DNA of 64,000 nucleotides from Methanosaeta sp. PtaU1.Bin060 (GCA_002067365.1 MVRK01000130.1:23328-87327), one strand, 5' to 3'; positions 45,782 through 55,420 are shown, counted from the first letter of the stretch. Notes: generated by a model from the sequence alone, not told the origin. A program made the numbers and translations.

Positions 45782-47461
45782 TTACTTGTGAGTGAAGTAA
45801 GCTGTGATAGGATCGCCGAGGCGGTTGATGCGGACAAAACCATACCGCTCGAACTGCACCACCCGGCCAAGCTCATCCGCTATGCCCGCCTCGCCAATGC
45901 CCTCATCGGCGCCGTCAGGCCTCAGGACCCTCACAGCGACTCCATTCTGGGGGGCCCAATGGATGATCTTCATCTTCTTCTCAGGCTCCCTGCCCGCGAA
46001 GAGCGCCCTGGCGGGCTCAAGGCCCGTGACCTCCACGTTGCAGAGATCCTTCAGCCTGACCCTGTCACCCACCTTCAAAGCTGCCAGATCGCTCTGGCAG
46101 ACAAAGATCTTGTTGCCCGCAGGGATCTCTCTGAAGCCTCTGGCGACAGCGGGATGCAGCGGTGCCCTCGCCAGCGCCGGCACATCTCCCTCGATCTCCA
46201 GGGCCACAGGGTTCCAGACGAAGAAGTACCTGTTAGAATCCGCATCGATCAGCTTCCTGTTCTCTGCATAGATGGAGTCCATGCTGATGCTTATGTCCGT
46301 CTCCCCGACACCCAGGTCGATCATGAACTTGCGCAGCGCCTCGGGACGAATGCCGCGGCAGCGCATTGCCCTCACAGTGGGAACCCTGGGATCATCCCAG
46401 CCGGTGTACTCGCCAGCCTCAATCGCAGCTCGAAGCTTACTGGTGCTGAATGAGCCGAACTGATGGATCTTGATCCTGCCCCAGTGAATGACTCGCGGAT
46501 ATGTCCAGCCCATCTGCTTGTAGAGGTACTTCTGCCGCGCCCCGCTGTCTGCCAGATCCTTTCCCCTCAGGATATGCGTCGTTTTAAGCAGGTGATCCTC
46601 GATGGCCGACTCGAAGTCCAGCAGGGGCCAGACGCGGTACCTCGTGCCTACCATTGGGTGCGGGGCAGTGACGATTCTCGCAGCTGGCCAGTCGCGAATC
46701 GCGGGGTCCTTGTGATGCATGTCCGTCTTGACCCTGAGAACCGCCTGGCCTTCGGAAAATCCGCCATCGAGCATCTTTTGCCAGAGTTCCAGGTTCTCCT
46801 CGGGGGTCTGATCGCGGTGGACGCACGGGATGCCTTTTTCCTTGTGCTCCTTGAAGACAGCCTGCTCGCAGCGGCAGATATAGGCCCCGCCCCGTCTGAT
46901 CAGCTCCTCCGCCACTTCATAGTAAAGGGGAACGCGCTCGCTCGCTATGATGACCTCGTCGGGCCTGGCGTCAAGCCACTCGCAGTCCTCCAGATACCAG
47001 CCATATGCCTCGGGCATCGGCCGCTTCTTCACTGGATCTGTGTCGTCGAAGCGGATGATGAACTTGCCACCATACTTTTTGACATACTCGGAGTTGACGA
47101 TGATCCCCCGAGCGCTTCCGAGGGTCGGCGGCCCATTGGGGTTCGGCGCAAAGCGCATCACCACGCCATTTTCGGCACCTTCGAGGGCGGGCAGGCCCTT
47201 CTCAGGCTCCTTGTGAACGGAGAGCTCATCCAGGAGTTCGGGGGCCAGGGTCTCCAGCCTCCTCTGCCACTCCTCGGGGCTTCCTCTCTTGACCTCAGAC
47301 AGAACCTCTCCCACCAGTGGTGAGATCTCCTTCGCTTGAGCGCGAAGCTCAGGGTGCTCGCCCATGAGCTTGCCCATGACCGCCCCCGAATTCGGGGCTG
47401 CCTTGTACTTCACAGCATTCTGCAGCGCATACTTCTCGATGAGATCTCTGATCTCAGCCAT
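45782..47461 (-). CDS. gltX: Glutamyl-tRNA synthetase (archaeal type)
   Basis: Class I synthetase, non-discriminating in archaea, also charging tRNA-Gln for the amidotransferase route. 559 residues: archaeal N-terminal domain, RFAPNPNGPPTLGSARGIIV where the HIGH signature reads TLGS, FIIRFDDTDPVKKRP, the KMSKS equivalent GSFSTSKLRAAIE, and a C-terminal beta-barrel anticodon-binding part. The unusual HIGH variant appears to be shared with other Methanosarcinales, from memory. Start ATG 47461. Confidence 0.95.
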   Translation of the reverse strand: MAEIRDLIEKYALQNAVKYKAAPNSGAVMGKLMGEHPELRAQAKEISPLVGEVLSEVKRGSPEEWQRRLETLAPELLDELSVHKEPEKGLPALEGAENGVVMRFAPNPNGPPTLGSARGIIVNSEYVKKYGGKFIIRFDDTDPVKKRPMPEAYGWYLEDCEWLDARPDEVIIASERVPLYYEVAEELIRRGGAYICRCEQAVFKEHKEKGIPCVHRDQTPEENLELWQKMLDGGFSEGQAVLRVKTDMHHKDPAIRDWPAARIVTAPHPMVGTRYRVWPLLDFESAIEDHLLKTTHILRGKDLADSGARQKYLYKQMGWTYPRVIHWGRIKIHQFGSFSTSKLRAAIEAGEYTGWDDPRVPTVRAMRCRGIRPEALRKFMIDLGVGETDISISMDSIYAENRKLIDADSNRYFFVWNPVALEIEGDVPALARAPLHPAVARGFREIPAGNKIFVCQSDLAALKVGDRVRLKDLCNVEVTGLEPARALFAGREPEKKMKIIHWAPQNGVAVRVLRPDGADEGIGEAGIADELGRVVQFERYGFVRINRLGDPITAYFTHK

Positions 47462-47545
47462 GAAACATCTCCTAAGCCAGCCACAATGACGGGCAATGAT
47501 TGATGCCCTGATTTTATAGTCACGGGCTAATTCCAGATCACTCTA

Positions 47546-47974
47546 CTAATATTGATCGCTCGGGCGGCTCTGATTATGCAGCCGCAGAGCATCTCGTATT
47601 ATTCGATCGTGATCGAAGGCGAGAGGGGGCAGGCTGCAGGGCGCGAAGACCTCTGCCGAAAGAGCATCGGACCCGGACTGCAGGGTGCCTCTTCCCTCTG
47701 CCAGGTAGGCTATGGAGACGACATGCCCCCTTGGGTCTCGCCCCGGATCGGAGTAGACCCCCACGAGAGCCTGAAGCTCGATCTCAAGGCCGGTCTCCTC
47801 CATTGTCTCTCTATGCACGGCATCCTCCACAGTCTCCCCCACCTCAACGAAGCCTCCCGGAAGGGCGTAGCAACCCTGGAAGGGCGGGTTCTCTCTTTGT
47901 ATGAGCACAATCCCTGACTCGAAAAGTACGACATCATCCACAGCAAGAAGTGGCGTTTTCATAAGTCCCTCCAT
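47546..47974 (-). CDS. Nudix hydrolase
   Basis: About 142 residues. Nudix box GGFVEVGETVEDAVHRETME then ETGLEIE matches Gx5Ex7REUxEExGU exactly. N-terminal VDDVVLFESGIVLIQRENPP is like archaeal ADP-ribose pyrophosphatases and 8-oxo-GTP hydrolases. ATG 47974 chosen; ATG 47962 and ATG 48019 are alternatives. Confidence 0.88.
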   Translation of the reverse strand: MEGLMKTPLLAVDDVVLFESGIVLIQRENPPFQGCYALPGGFVEVGETVEDAVHRETMEETGLEIELQALVGVYSDPGRDPRGHVVSIAYLAEGRGTLQSGSDALSAEVFAPCSLPPLAFDHDRIIRDALRLHNQSRPSDQY

Positions 47975-48178
47975 AACCGAAAGGCTTATATCGACTTCGA
48001 CCGTGGGGTGGTACGGCAAAGGTCGATAAGCCTATCATCCCTCCCGGCCCTACATCCTATCGGCCTTTGCATATATTCTTTGCACTTATTAATGTACTTC
48101 TTCATATATGCCATCTTTTTTATTTCCGATAATATTTTGCTGGATTCTTCAGTTCACAGCAGGTGAAGAAATATTCGA

Positions 48179-49615
48179 TCAAATTGCCAGGCGGATGTGC
48201 TTTGTCTCGAGGTACGCCTCAAGGCCAGAGCGCCCAAGCTCTCGCCCGAGGCCGCTCTGCTTCCATCCTCCGAAGGGTGCCTGGATGTCCACCACATCGT
48301 TCACATTGACGCCGACGCCTCCCGCCTCCAGCCGCTCTGCTGCGCGAAGGGCGGTCTTCAGGTCGTTGGTGAAGATGTAGGCTGCGAGACCGTATTCGCT
48401 CTCGTTGGCCAACCGGATAGCCTCGTCCAGGGACTCGAATCTCATGATGGGCGCAACAGGTCCGAAGGTCTCCTCCCTCATGATCCTCATGCCATGATCG
48501 ACGTTTGTCAGCACCGTCGGAAGGTAGAAGAAGCCTCTGGAGTACTCGTCTCCCTCTGGCTCGCATCCGCCGCTGAGCACCTCCGCGCCCTTCTGCAGGG
48601 CGTCGGCCACATGCGCCTTCGTCTTCTCGCGCTGGGATTCGCTGAACATCGGCCCCAGGTCCACATCAGGGTCGAGGCCGTTGCCGATCTTGAGGCGCTG
48701 GGTGAGCCTCACCACACTGGATGTGAACTCCTCGGCGATCTCGGACGCCGCATAAACCCGATTTACGCTGACACAGATCTGGCCCATGTTGGAAAAAGCC
48801 CGTCGCACGCAGGCAGCTGCAGCCTTCTCGATGTCTGCGTCCTCGGCCACGATGAAGGGCGACTGGCCTCCCAGCTCAAGAGAGAGGCGCTTGATGTGCG
48901 CCGCAGCATGGGCCACGATCCACCTGCCGGTCACAGTCTCCCCTGTGAAGGCTATCTTGCGGGAGATGGGATTCTCCACCAGCTCCGCCCCGACCTCGCC
49001 TCCTGGACCATGCACTACGTTCGCTGCTCCTGCCGGCAGACCCGCGTCGTTCACAGCCTTCAGAAGCTCCGTCGCCGCCAGGGGTGCCCTGCTCGGAGGC
49101 TTCGCCACGATGGTGCAGCCCGCTGCGAGGGCCGGGCCGACCTTCCAGGCCAGGAGATCCACAGGGAAGTTCCAGGGCGTGATCAGAGCAGCCACGCCGA
49201 TGGGCTGTCTCAGAACGATGCTCCTCGTGCGTCCCGAGTCTATCCACTCCCCGAAGTTCCTCTTGCCCTCCTCAGCGTAGTAATCGAGGACATCTGCTGA
49301 TGCCAGGACCTCCAGAAGCGCATTCTTCAGGGGCTTGCCCTGCTCCTGTGTCAGGAGCCGTGCGATCTGCTCAGCTCGACTGCGAACCAGTCCGGCAGCC
49401 GCATGCAGGATCTCGGCTCTCCTCAGGCTTGAGGTCTCTGACCATCCAGGAAAAGCAGATTTGGCAGCCTCCAGGGCCAGGCGGGCATCCTCGCGGCCGC
49501 CCACATAGACCTCGGCCACAGGCTCCTGATTGGCGGGGTTGCGGATGATCTCTGTCTTGCCGGAGTGCGAGGAGACCTGCTCTCCGTTGATGAGCATCTG
49601 GGAGCTGTGCATCAT
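48179..49615 (-). CDS. NAD(P)-dependent aldehyde dehydrogenase
   Basis: 478 residues of the ALDH superfamily. ITPWNFPVDLLAWKVGPALA, IAFTGETVTGRWI, the glutamate motif LSLELGGQSPFIV, the catalytic cysteine in NMGQICVSVNRVY (~residue 284), and EETFGPVAPIMRF are all present. Closest in feel to succinate-semialdehyde dehydrogenases or to lactaldehyde dehydrogenase (CofA) used for coenzyme F420 synthesis in methanogens; the sequence alone does not separate them. Monocistronic. Confidence 0.85.
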   Translation of the reverse strand: MMHSSQMLINGEQVSSHSGKTEIIRNPANQEPVAEVYVGGREDARLALEAAKSAFPGWSETSSLRRAEILHAAAGLVRSRAEQIARLLTQEQGKPLKNALLEVLASADVLDYYAEEGKRNFGEWIDSGRTRSIVLRQPIGVAALITPWNFPVDLLAWKVGPALAAGCTIVAKPPSRAPLAATELLKAVNDAGLPAGAANVVHGPGGEVGAELVENPISRKIAFTGETVTGRWIVAHAAAHIKRLSLELGGQSPFIVAEDADIEKAAAACVRRAFSNMGQICVSVNRVYAASEIAEEFTSSVVRLTQRLKIGNGLDPDVDLGPMFSESQREKTKAHVADALQKGAEVLSGGCEPEGDEYSRGFFYLPTVLTNVDHGMRIMREETFGPVAPIMRFESLDEAIRLANESEYGLAAYIFTNDLKTALRAAERLEAGGVGVNVNDVVDIQAPFGGWKQSGLGRELGRSGLEAYLETKHIRLAI

Positions 49616-49759
49616 CTGCCCTCACAACACGAAGATAAATCCCCTTGATGGCTCATAACCTTTGCCTCTGCCTCTCGAAGTTCACGGATTCCTGGATTCG
49701 ATGCTTGCTTGGCGGTTTTGCGCTATGCAGCGTATGCCCTCTTCGCGCATTTGCCCGAT

Positions 49760-51520
49760 TCAAAAATTGCTTTCCCGGCATCGAATCCCCTCGCCAAGGT
49801 TGATCTCTATGTTTTCTGTCGCCTTTGATATCTCCCGATCTGGCATCTTCCGATCATCCATCTTTTCAGGCTCTCCCGAAGCGCATTGCACAAGCTTCCT
49901 GGTGTAGGGATGCTCCGGATTGCTGAGAACCTCGTTCGTCGCTCCGGTCTCCACGATTCGGCCTTTGTGCATTACTGCCATGCGATCACTGACCTTCCTC
50001 GCGAGAGATATATCGTGGGTGACAAACAGCATGGCAAGTCCCATCTTATCCTGCAGGCCCATCAAAAGCTTCAGGATCTTGGCCTGGACGCTCGGGTCCA
50101 GGGCGGATGTGGGCTCATCTGCTATCAAGAGCTTAGGTCCAAGGGCCAGAGCTCTTGCGATGGCCACGCGCTGCACCTCGCCACCGCTGAGCTGATGGGG
50201 ATATCTTTGCAGGAATTCATCGTCCGAAGGAAGCTCAACATGATCGAGGACCTCCTTTGCCCTGATAAGCCGCTCCTCCCTCGTTCCCTTTTTCTGCACA
50301 ACCAGCGGCTCTAAAACCGCATCCAGCACATTCATGCGGTGGCTCACGGATTCTTTTGGGTTCTGGAAGATCATCTGCACCCGGCTGTAAAATGAGATAT
50401 CCCTCTTAAGCACCTTCTGCTGTTCCAAAACCACATCTCCTGAGTCAGGTTCATAGAGGCCCATGATCAGCTTGGACAATGTCGACTTGCCTGAACCGCT
50501 CTCGCCCACCAGGGCCAGGGTCTCACCCTCATAAAGTGTTAGATTTATATCACGAAGAACATCGCATGAATCAAAGGATTTGCAGAGGTCTCTGACATCG
50601 AGCAAGGGCACTATTCCCCCACGGTGGCAGGCAACCTGCCGTCCCCCTATCTCCCGCAAAGGTGGCATCTCTCTCTGGCAGATCTCGATTCTCTGGGTGC
50701 AGCGCTCATGGAAGGGGCAGCCTCTCAGGCCGTGGACCATCCTTCCCGGTATGCTCTGAAGATCCTTGGTCGTGGTCATGCCCGGATAAGAGCGAATCAG
50801 GCCGCGAGTGTAGGGATGACGTGGCTCTCTCAGCATCTCATCCGTTCGGCCCATCTCCACGATCTCGCCAGCGTAAAGAACCGCCATCTGCTCAGTGAGC
50901 GCAGAGGCCAGGGCGATGTCGTGCGTTATCACCAGCGAGATCCTGCCAACAATGACAGACCGGAAAAGCCTTAGGATGTCGGCCTTGGTCAGAGCGTCCA
51001 GGGACGCAGTGGGCTCGTCCAGGATCAGAAGAGCAGGATCATTGGCGAGGGCCATGGCTATGATCACCCTCTGCCGCTCTCCGCCGCTGAGCTGGTGTGG
51101 ATAGGCTCTGGCTTTGTCTCCCTTGAGGCCGACAGACATGAGGATCTTCTTTGCTGCCGCCTCTGCACCCTTTGCGCCAATTCTCTGATGGATGCGAATG
51201 GCCTCTGCAACCTGATCCTGAGCTCTTTGTACCGGGTCCAGGGCGTCCTCCACGTTCTGAAAGACCATGGCAATCTCTTTGCCCCTCAAGCCCCTGAGAT
51301 CCTCTTCTGGGATGGTGAGCAGGTCTTTTCCCCGAAAACGGACTTCTCCTGAGTGAGAGCCCTTGACCAGGCCCATGATGGAAAGCCCCAGAGTGGTCTT
51401 TCCTGCACCGGACTCTCCCACGATGGAGATGGAATCTCCGATTTCAAGGCCGAGGTTTATTCCTCTAAGGATCTCTGCTTTCCCGAAGGAGACCTTCAGA
51501 TCCTTGATCTGCAGCATCAT
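49760..51520 (-). CDS. Double ABC transporter ATPase (DppD-DppF fusion)
   Basis: 586 residues with two complete nucleotide-binding domains, normally separate proteins in peptide/nickel importers. NBD1: Walker A GESGAGKTTL (~37), signature HQLSGGERQRV (~146), Walker B ALLILDEPTASLD (~167), with the oligopeptide-type C-terminal Cys motif region CPFHERCTQRIEICQ (~275). NBD2: GESGSGKSTLSK (~345), HQLSGGEVQRV, LLIADEPTSALD. It lacks the second C-terminal OppF-type Cys cluster and ends in a long charged tail. Last gene of the FmdE/CooC cluster; overlaps the permease gene by four bases. Confidence 0.92.
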   Translation of the reverse strand: MMLQIKDLKVSFGKAEILRGINLGLEIGDSISIVGESGAGKTTLGLSIMGLVKGSHSGEVRFRGKDLLTIPEEDLRGLRGKEIAMVFQNVEDALDPVQRAQDQVAEAIRIHQRIGAKGAEAAAKKILMSVGLKGDKARAYPHQLSGGERQRVIIAMALANDPALLILDEPTASLDALTKADILRLFRSVIVGRISLVITHDIALASALTEQMAVLYAGEIVEMGRTDEMLREPRHPYTRGLIRSYPGMTTTKDLQSIPGRMVHGLRGCPFHERCTQRIEICQREMPPLREIGGRQVACHRGGIVPLLDVRDLCKSFDSCDVLRDINLTLYEGETLALVGESGSGKSTLSKLIMGLYEPDSGDVVLEQQKVLKRDISFYSRVQMIFQNPKESVSHRMNVLDAVLEPLVVQKKGTREERLIRAKEVLDHVELPSDDEFLQRYPHQLSGGEVQRVAIARALALGPKLLIADEPTSALDPSVQAKILKLLMGLQDKMGLAMLFVTHDISLARKVSDRMAVMHKGRIVETGATNEVLSNPEHPYTRKLVQCASGEPEKMDDRKMPDREISKATENIEINLGEGIRCRESNF

Positions 51521-52368
51521 TCAGCCCCCAGTTCATCCTTTCGCAGCCTCGGGTCCATGGCGGTCTCCAAACTGAGCCCGAGGAAGCTCAGGCTTACCAA
51601 TGTCAGGGATAGGGCGAAGCCTGTCGGCAGCAGCCACCATTCCCAGACGTTCAGGTAAGTGAAGGCCAGAGCCTGCTGCATCATCTTGCCCCAGCTTATC
51701 ACCATGGGATCGGAAACCCCCAAGAATCCCATGGCCGCCTCCATGAACACGGCCCTCCTGGCATCCTGAATCATGATCGCCGTGAGCAGAGGTCCGAGTT
51801 CAGGGGCGATGTGGCTCTTGAGGATGTGCCACCAGCTTGCTCCGAAAGTTCGGGACGCATAGACATGTCCTCTCTCTTTGAGGCTAAGGACCTGAGAGCG
51901 AATGATCCTCGCGCCTATTGGCCAGGAGAGAAATGAAAGGAGCAGAACCATGACCAATAAATTGGGCCGGAGGTAAGCCGCCAATAAGATCATGACTATC
52001 ATGGGCGGGACAGAAGACATGGCATCCACAATCCGCATCCAGAAGCTCTCGTAAAGTCCGCCGATGAGCGCTGCCGAGGCTCCAACCAGGAAGCTCAATA
52101 GGGTGGAGATTAAAGTGACGCTTGCGGCAACGAATAGCGTTGTTCTTGCCCCGAAAAGGAGCCTGCTCCAGATGTCCTGGCCCATGGAATCAGTGCCCAG
52201 TGGATGGCTGTATGAGGGCGGACTGAAGATCTGGCCTGTGTAGTAGTCCGGCGGGAAGCGCGTGAGCACAGGCGCAAGGATCGCCATGAGAATTATGGCC
52301 AGGAGAATGGATAGCGCCATCAGAGCAAATCGATTGGAGAAACCATCCCTTAGCGGATCAATGTGCAT
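51517..52368 (-). CDS. ABC transporter permease (DppC/NikC type)
   Basis: 283 residues, six predicted helices. RFPPDYYTGQIFSPPSYSHP, LGTDSMGQDIWSRLLFGART and the EAA loop EAAMGFLGVSDPMVISWGKM are typical of family-5 peptide/nickel permeases. Overlaps dppB by 11 bases and the ATPase gene by four bases, so all three are one translational unit. Confidence 0.92.
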   Translation of the reverse strand: MHIDPLRDGFSNRFALMALSILLAIILMAILAPVLTRFPPDYYTGQIFSPPSYSHPLGTDSMGQDIWSRLLFGARTTLFVAASVTLISTLLSFLVGASAALIGGLYESFWMRIVDAMSSVPPMIVMILLAAYLRPNLLVMVLLLSFLSWPIGARIIRSQVLSLKERGHVYASRTFGASWWHILKSHIAPELGPLLTAIMIQDARRAVFMEAAMGFLGVSDPMVISWGKMMQQALAFTYLNVWEWWLLPTGFALSLTLVSLSFLGLSLETAMDPRLRKDELGAE

Positions 52369-53350
52369 ATCTCACCCTCGGGTCAAGCCTTTTGTATAGA
52401 ATATCCACCAAAAAATTGATTGTGAGGACGAGGACTGTGATCAAAAGCAATATCCCCTGGATCAGGGGATAGTCCCGGGCATCGAGGGCAGAGGTTAGCA
52501 GCAGACCGACCCCCGGATAGGAGAAGACGATCTCGATGAATATCGTCTGGACGAGAAGGAGAGGTATGCTCATGCCCGTCTTTGTGACGACTGGAAGCAA
52601 TGAGTTCCTGCCGACATGAGCATATTTCACAGCTAGTTCCGAGCAGCCCTTGCCTCGGGCGGTGAGGATAAAGGGCTCTTCAAGCAGCGAAACCACAGTA
52701 TTTCTGGTGATGAGAAATGTTTCTCCCACCAGCACCAGGACCAGAGCAGTCACCGGCAGGATCAGGTGGCTCAGCACGTCCATAAAATAGTCGATGCCCT
52801 CCAGACCTGCATAGGGTGTGACAGCGCCTGAGAGGGGGGCCCATCCGAGGCTCACCCCGAAGATCAGGAGCAACAGGATGCCCATGAAGAACATGGGAAA
52901 ACCGCTCAAGAACATCAGGCCAGCTACCATTAAGTGGTCCTGAGGCCGGCCGCGTCGGTAGCCTGATTCGATCCCGAGGATTATGCCTAGCGCAGTGGCC
53001 ATCACCAGGGCAAGGACTATCAGCAGCATAGTCCAGGGAAGAGCACCCATGATGACGCTGGTGACCTGCTCTTTGTAGTAGTAGGAGAAGCCCAGGTCGC
53101 CTTGCAAGAGGCCTATGATATAGGCTTGAAGCTGCTCAATCCAGGAGCGGTCCAGGGCAAACTCCTTGATGAGAGACTTCTCCAACTCAGGTGTCATGGC
53201 CACAAGAGCCTCATCTCCATATATCGCGTGAAGCGGATCACCGGGCATCAGGCGAGGCAGGATGAAGTTCATGGCGATGATGAAGGCCAGGGCTATGATG
53301 TAGTTGAGGAGGAGGCTCCTGCAAGATGCCCTCTTATCATTCATCGCCAA
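52358..53350 (-). CDS. ABC transporter permease (DppB/NikB type)
   Basis: 330 residues. LPRLMPGDPLHAIYGDEALV at the N-terminus, ALDRSWIEQLQAYIIGLLQG, LGFSYYYKEQVTSVI, and the EAA loop region ITRNTVVSLLEEPFILTARG. Long first extracellular loop as in DppB/NikB. Starts 21 bp after the TrmO-like gene. Confidence 0.92.
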   Translation of the reverse strand: MAMNDKRASCRSLLLNYIIALAFIIAMNFILPRLMPGDPLHAIYGDEALVAMTPELEKSLIKEFALDRSWIEQLQAYIIGLLQGDLGFSYYYKEQVTSVIMGALPWTMLLIVLALVMATALGIILGIESGYRRGRPQDHLMVAGLMFLSGFPMFFMGILLLLIFGVSLGWAPLSGAVTPYAGLEGIDYFMDVLSHLILPVTALVLVLVGETFLITRNTVVSLLEEPFILTARGKGCSELAVKYAHVGRNSLLPVVTKTGMSIPLLLVQTIFIEIVFSYPGVGLLLTSALDARDYPLIQGILLLITVLVLTINFLVDILYKRLDPRVRYAH

Positions 53351-53371
53351 GAAGCTCCTTTCCGGGCTCCG

Positions 53372-53842
53372 TCACCCATCATTGTCGCCTTCACATCTTT
53401 TTTTCTGCCAGGCTATTTCGGCCTCCGGGATGGAGTCCATCTCAGCCGAGTAGGGCTTTATGTCCAGAAGGGTGGAGCCGTCCAGGGCGTCCATGCCTCT
53501 CACTTTTAGCCTATTTTCATTGACCTGCAGAAGCTCGACGATGTCCAAGGCTATGGGGTTGGGCCGGCTGGGAGATCGAGTGGCAAAGACTCCGTGCTCG
53601 CGGCCGTCGTGCGGGGGAACTGCGGTCAGCTTGCCTCTATCCCCCAGGTGCAGCCAGAAGAGGACAAAGAGATGCGAGCATTGCTCGATGTCCTTCAGAC
53701 CTGGGGAGTACTCCTGAAAAACCTCTATCTCGCAAATCTCTAGAGAGAGCCTGCCCTGGCGGGGGATATCCTCTCGCCTATGGTAGGGCGTATGAATCAC
53801 ACCAATCGGCTTGAGAATCAGAGAACTTGTCCCTTCTATCAA
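53372..53842 (-). CDS. TrmO/TsaA-family SAM methyltransferase
   Basis: 156 residues. LILKPIGVIHTPYHRREDIP, LEICEIEVFQEYSPGLKDIE, HLFVLFWLHLGDRGKLTAVP and VFATRSPSRPNPIALDIVEL are the family motifs. Bacterial TrmO N-methylates t6A37 in tRNA-Thr; archaeal versions are short single domains like this one. Being inside a metal-import operon it might instead act on a small ligand, which is speculative. Preceded by a strong hairpin at 53929-53950. Confidence 0.88.
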   Translation of the reverse strand: MIEGTSSLILKPIGVIHTPYHRREDIPRQGRLSLEICEIEVFQEYSPGLKDIEQCSHLFVLFWLHLGDRGKLTAVPPHDGREHGVFATRSPSRPNPIALDIVELLQVNENRLKVRGMDALDGSTLLDIKPYSAEMDSIPEAEIAWQKKRCEGDNDG

Positions 53843-53928
53843 GATGATCGCCTCGCTATTTCTTGACCATTATTTTTACAAATCCCTTTTATCAATATGG
53901 GTTTCTTCATTGCATCGGCAAAAAGTCC

Positions 53929-53950
53929 ACTGCGGCACTTCGGCCGCAGT
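53929..53950 (-). terminator. Hairpin plus T-run between flavin reductase and TrmO-like genes
   Basis: ACTGCGGC (53929-53936) and GCCGCAGT (53943-53950) form an 8-bp stem with a 6-nt loop. On the minus strand it is followed within four bases by TTTTT, the layout of an intrinsic terminator or attenuator that would split the cluster into an upstream (FmdE-SBP-CooC-flavin reductase) and a downstream (TrmO-permeases-ATPase) transcript. Confidence 0.6.
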
Positions 53951-53978
53951 AGATGCCATATCATTCGGACGAAGGCCC

Positions 53979-54575
53979 TCAGCCGCTGTTCGGAGCAGCA
54001 GGGTGGTAGAACATCTCCTTGTACTCTGCATGCCTGCCGGAGAAAACCGGATATGTGAAGCTCATCCCCTCCTTTCCAAGCATAGCTCCGAGGGGCTTTG
54101 CCCTTTCATAGTCCATCTCTCCTTGGGCGTTGAAGAACATATCATCAACCTCCAGGTGGACCACCTTGCCGATGATCAGGACGAACTTCTCCCGAGCAAT
54201 CTCTTCCAAGAGGGTGCACTCAGCCCAGGCCAGGCAGCCTTCTATGCCCGGCGGCCTGACCTTCGCTGAAGGCTTAGCCCGCAGGCTCGCCTCCTGAAAC
54301 TCATCCACTTCGGGGGGATAGTTGCGGGCACAGATCATCACTGCATCCTCCATCCCCGCCCTGGGAATATTGACAACGAACTCCCCCGTCTGGCGGATGT
54401 TTTCCAGGGTGTCGCGCTTCAGCCACGAGGCAAGGAGCACTTCGTCCAGCGGGCGCAATAATGGAGTGAAGTTTGACCAAGGTGCCGCGTTCCTGATGCC
54501 CTCTTTCGAGATGGTCGAGATCAATACTACGGGAAGAGGAAGGATATTTTCCCTCTGATTAGGCCTCAAGATCAT
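53979..54575 (-). CDS. Flavin reductase-like FMN-binding protein
   Basis: 198 residues of the FMN split-barrel family. LPLPVVLISTISKEGIRNAA, APWSNFTPLLRPLDEVLLAS, and DTLENIRQTGEFVVNIPRAG are the FMN-binding strands and loops. Members reduce flavin or act as small flavoprotein oxidoreductases; in this operon it could reduce a metal or metal chelate, an inference from position. 30 bp after the CooC-like gene. Confidence 0.88.
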   Translation of the reverse strand: MILRPNQRENILPLPVVLISTISKEGIRNAAPWSNFTPLLRPLDEVLLASWLKRDTLENIRQTGEFVVNIPRAGMEDAVMICARNYPPEVDEFQEASLRAKPSAKVRPPGIEGCLAWAECTLLEEIAREKFVLIIGKVVHLEVDDMFFNAQGEMDYERAKPLGAMLGKEGMSFTYPVFSGRHAEYKEMFYHPAAPNSG

Positions 54576-54604
54576 GGTATCCCTCTAAAGATATGGCCGG
54601 CCAT

Positions 54605-55354
54605 TCAGGCCGCCAGCAGTTTATCGGCTATCTTATCCATCTCTCGGACTGCGGGGACCCTCTCCCCTTTCAGACATGCCTTGAAGACCTCTTTGTCAAA
54701 GGGCAGCGTCCCGATCACCTTATTGCTGTCCACCATCTTCGTGAGATCCGTCGAGTTCTCATCCATCTTGTTGAGTATGAAGAAAACCTGTTTCCCGATC
54801 TTCTCACAGATATCAGAGATCTTGCCCGAGAGGCACACGGATTCATAGCTTGGGTCCACTACGACGACGATCTTGTCGCACCCAGCCTCGACACCCCTGC
54901 CGAAGTGCTCTATTCCGGCATCTGTATCCACCACGACATGCTCCCCATTTGTCTTCAGCTTCTCTAAGAATTCTCTGGCCAGGGCCCCCATAGGACAGGC
55001 GCAGCCTTCGCCAAAGTCATGGATCTTGCCGATGGCCACCAGCTTTATGCCGTCTTCGCCTACCACGAACTCAGCCGGCAAATCCTTTATATGAAATCCC
55101 TCCAGGATTTTCAAGTCCTCTCTCATATCAGATCTGATGAACCTCATAAGTTTCTCTGAGAGAGCTTTCTTGCCGCCTAAAGATTCCATGAAATCTCTGG
55201 GCTGCGCAAAGCCCAGTTGCTTATAGAGCCCAAAGTTGGATTCATCTGTGTCCACCACAAGAACCTCGTCTCCTCTTTTAGCGATCGCTTTAGTCAGAAG
55301 CGCCGAAATCGTGCTCTTTCCGCTTCCACCTTTTCCACAAATCAGTATCTTCAT
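54605..55354 (-). CDS. cooC: CooC-like nickel-insertion ATPase (MinD/SIMIBI class)
   Basis: 249 residues. KILICGKGGSGKSTISALLT is the deviant Walker A with signature lysine, VLVVDTDESNFGLYKQLGF the A' motif, and HVVVDTDAGIEHFGRGVEAG the switch II region. GEGCACPMGALAREFL has the CxC pair that in CooC binds Ni(II) at the dimer interface. CooC loads nickel into carbon-monoxide dehydrogenase, and methanogens need it for CODH/acetyl-CoA synthase. Its presence between a solute-binding protein and a reductase points to delivery of the imported metal. Confidence 0.88.
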   Translation of the reverse strand: MKILICGKGGSGKSTISALLTKAIAKRGDEVLVVDTDESNFGLYKQLGFAQPRDFMESLGGKKALSEKLMRFIRSDMREDLKILEGFHIKDLPAEFVVGEDGIKLVAIGKIHDFGEGCACPMGALAREFLEKLKTNGEHVVVDTDAGIEHFGRGVEAGCDKIVVVVDPSYESVCLSGKISDICEKIGKQVFFILNKMDENSTDLTKMVDSNKVIGTLPFDKEVFKACLKGERVPAVREMDKIADKLLAA

Positions 55355-55420
55355 CTCCAGGTTCTCCGCAAAAATGATTGGGCAAGCAAAACCCTCGTCT
55401 GCTTGCCCCGTATCTCGATC

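Noticed and set aside
45694..45876. N-terminal extension of the membrane protein downstream of gltX
   Set aside because: It would overlap gltX and place a non-hydrophobic stretch before a clear signal peptide; ATG 45693 is more plausible.
46463..47323. 286-residue open frame antisense to gltX
   Set aside because: Shadow of gltX, no domain or ribosome-binding site.
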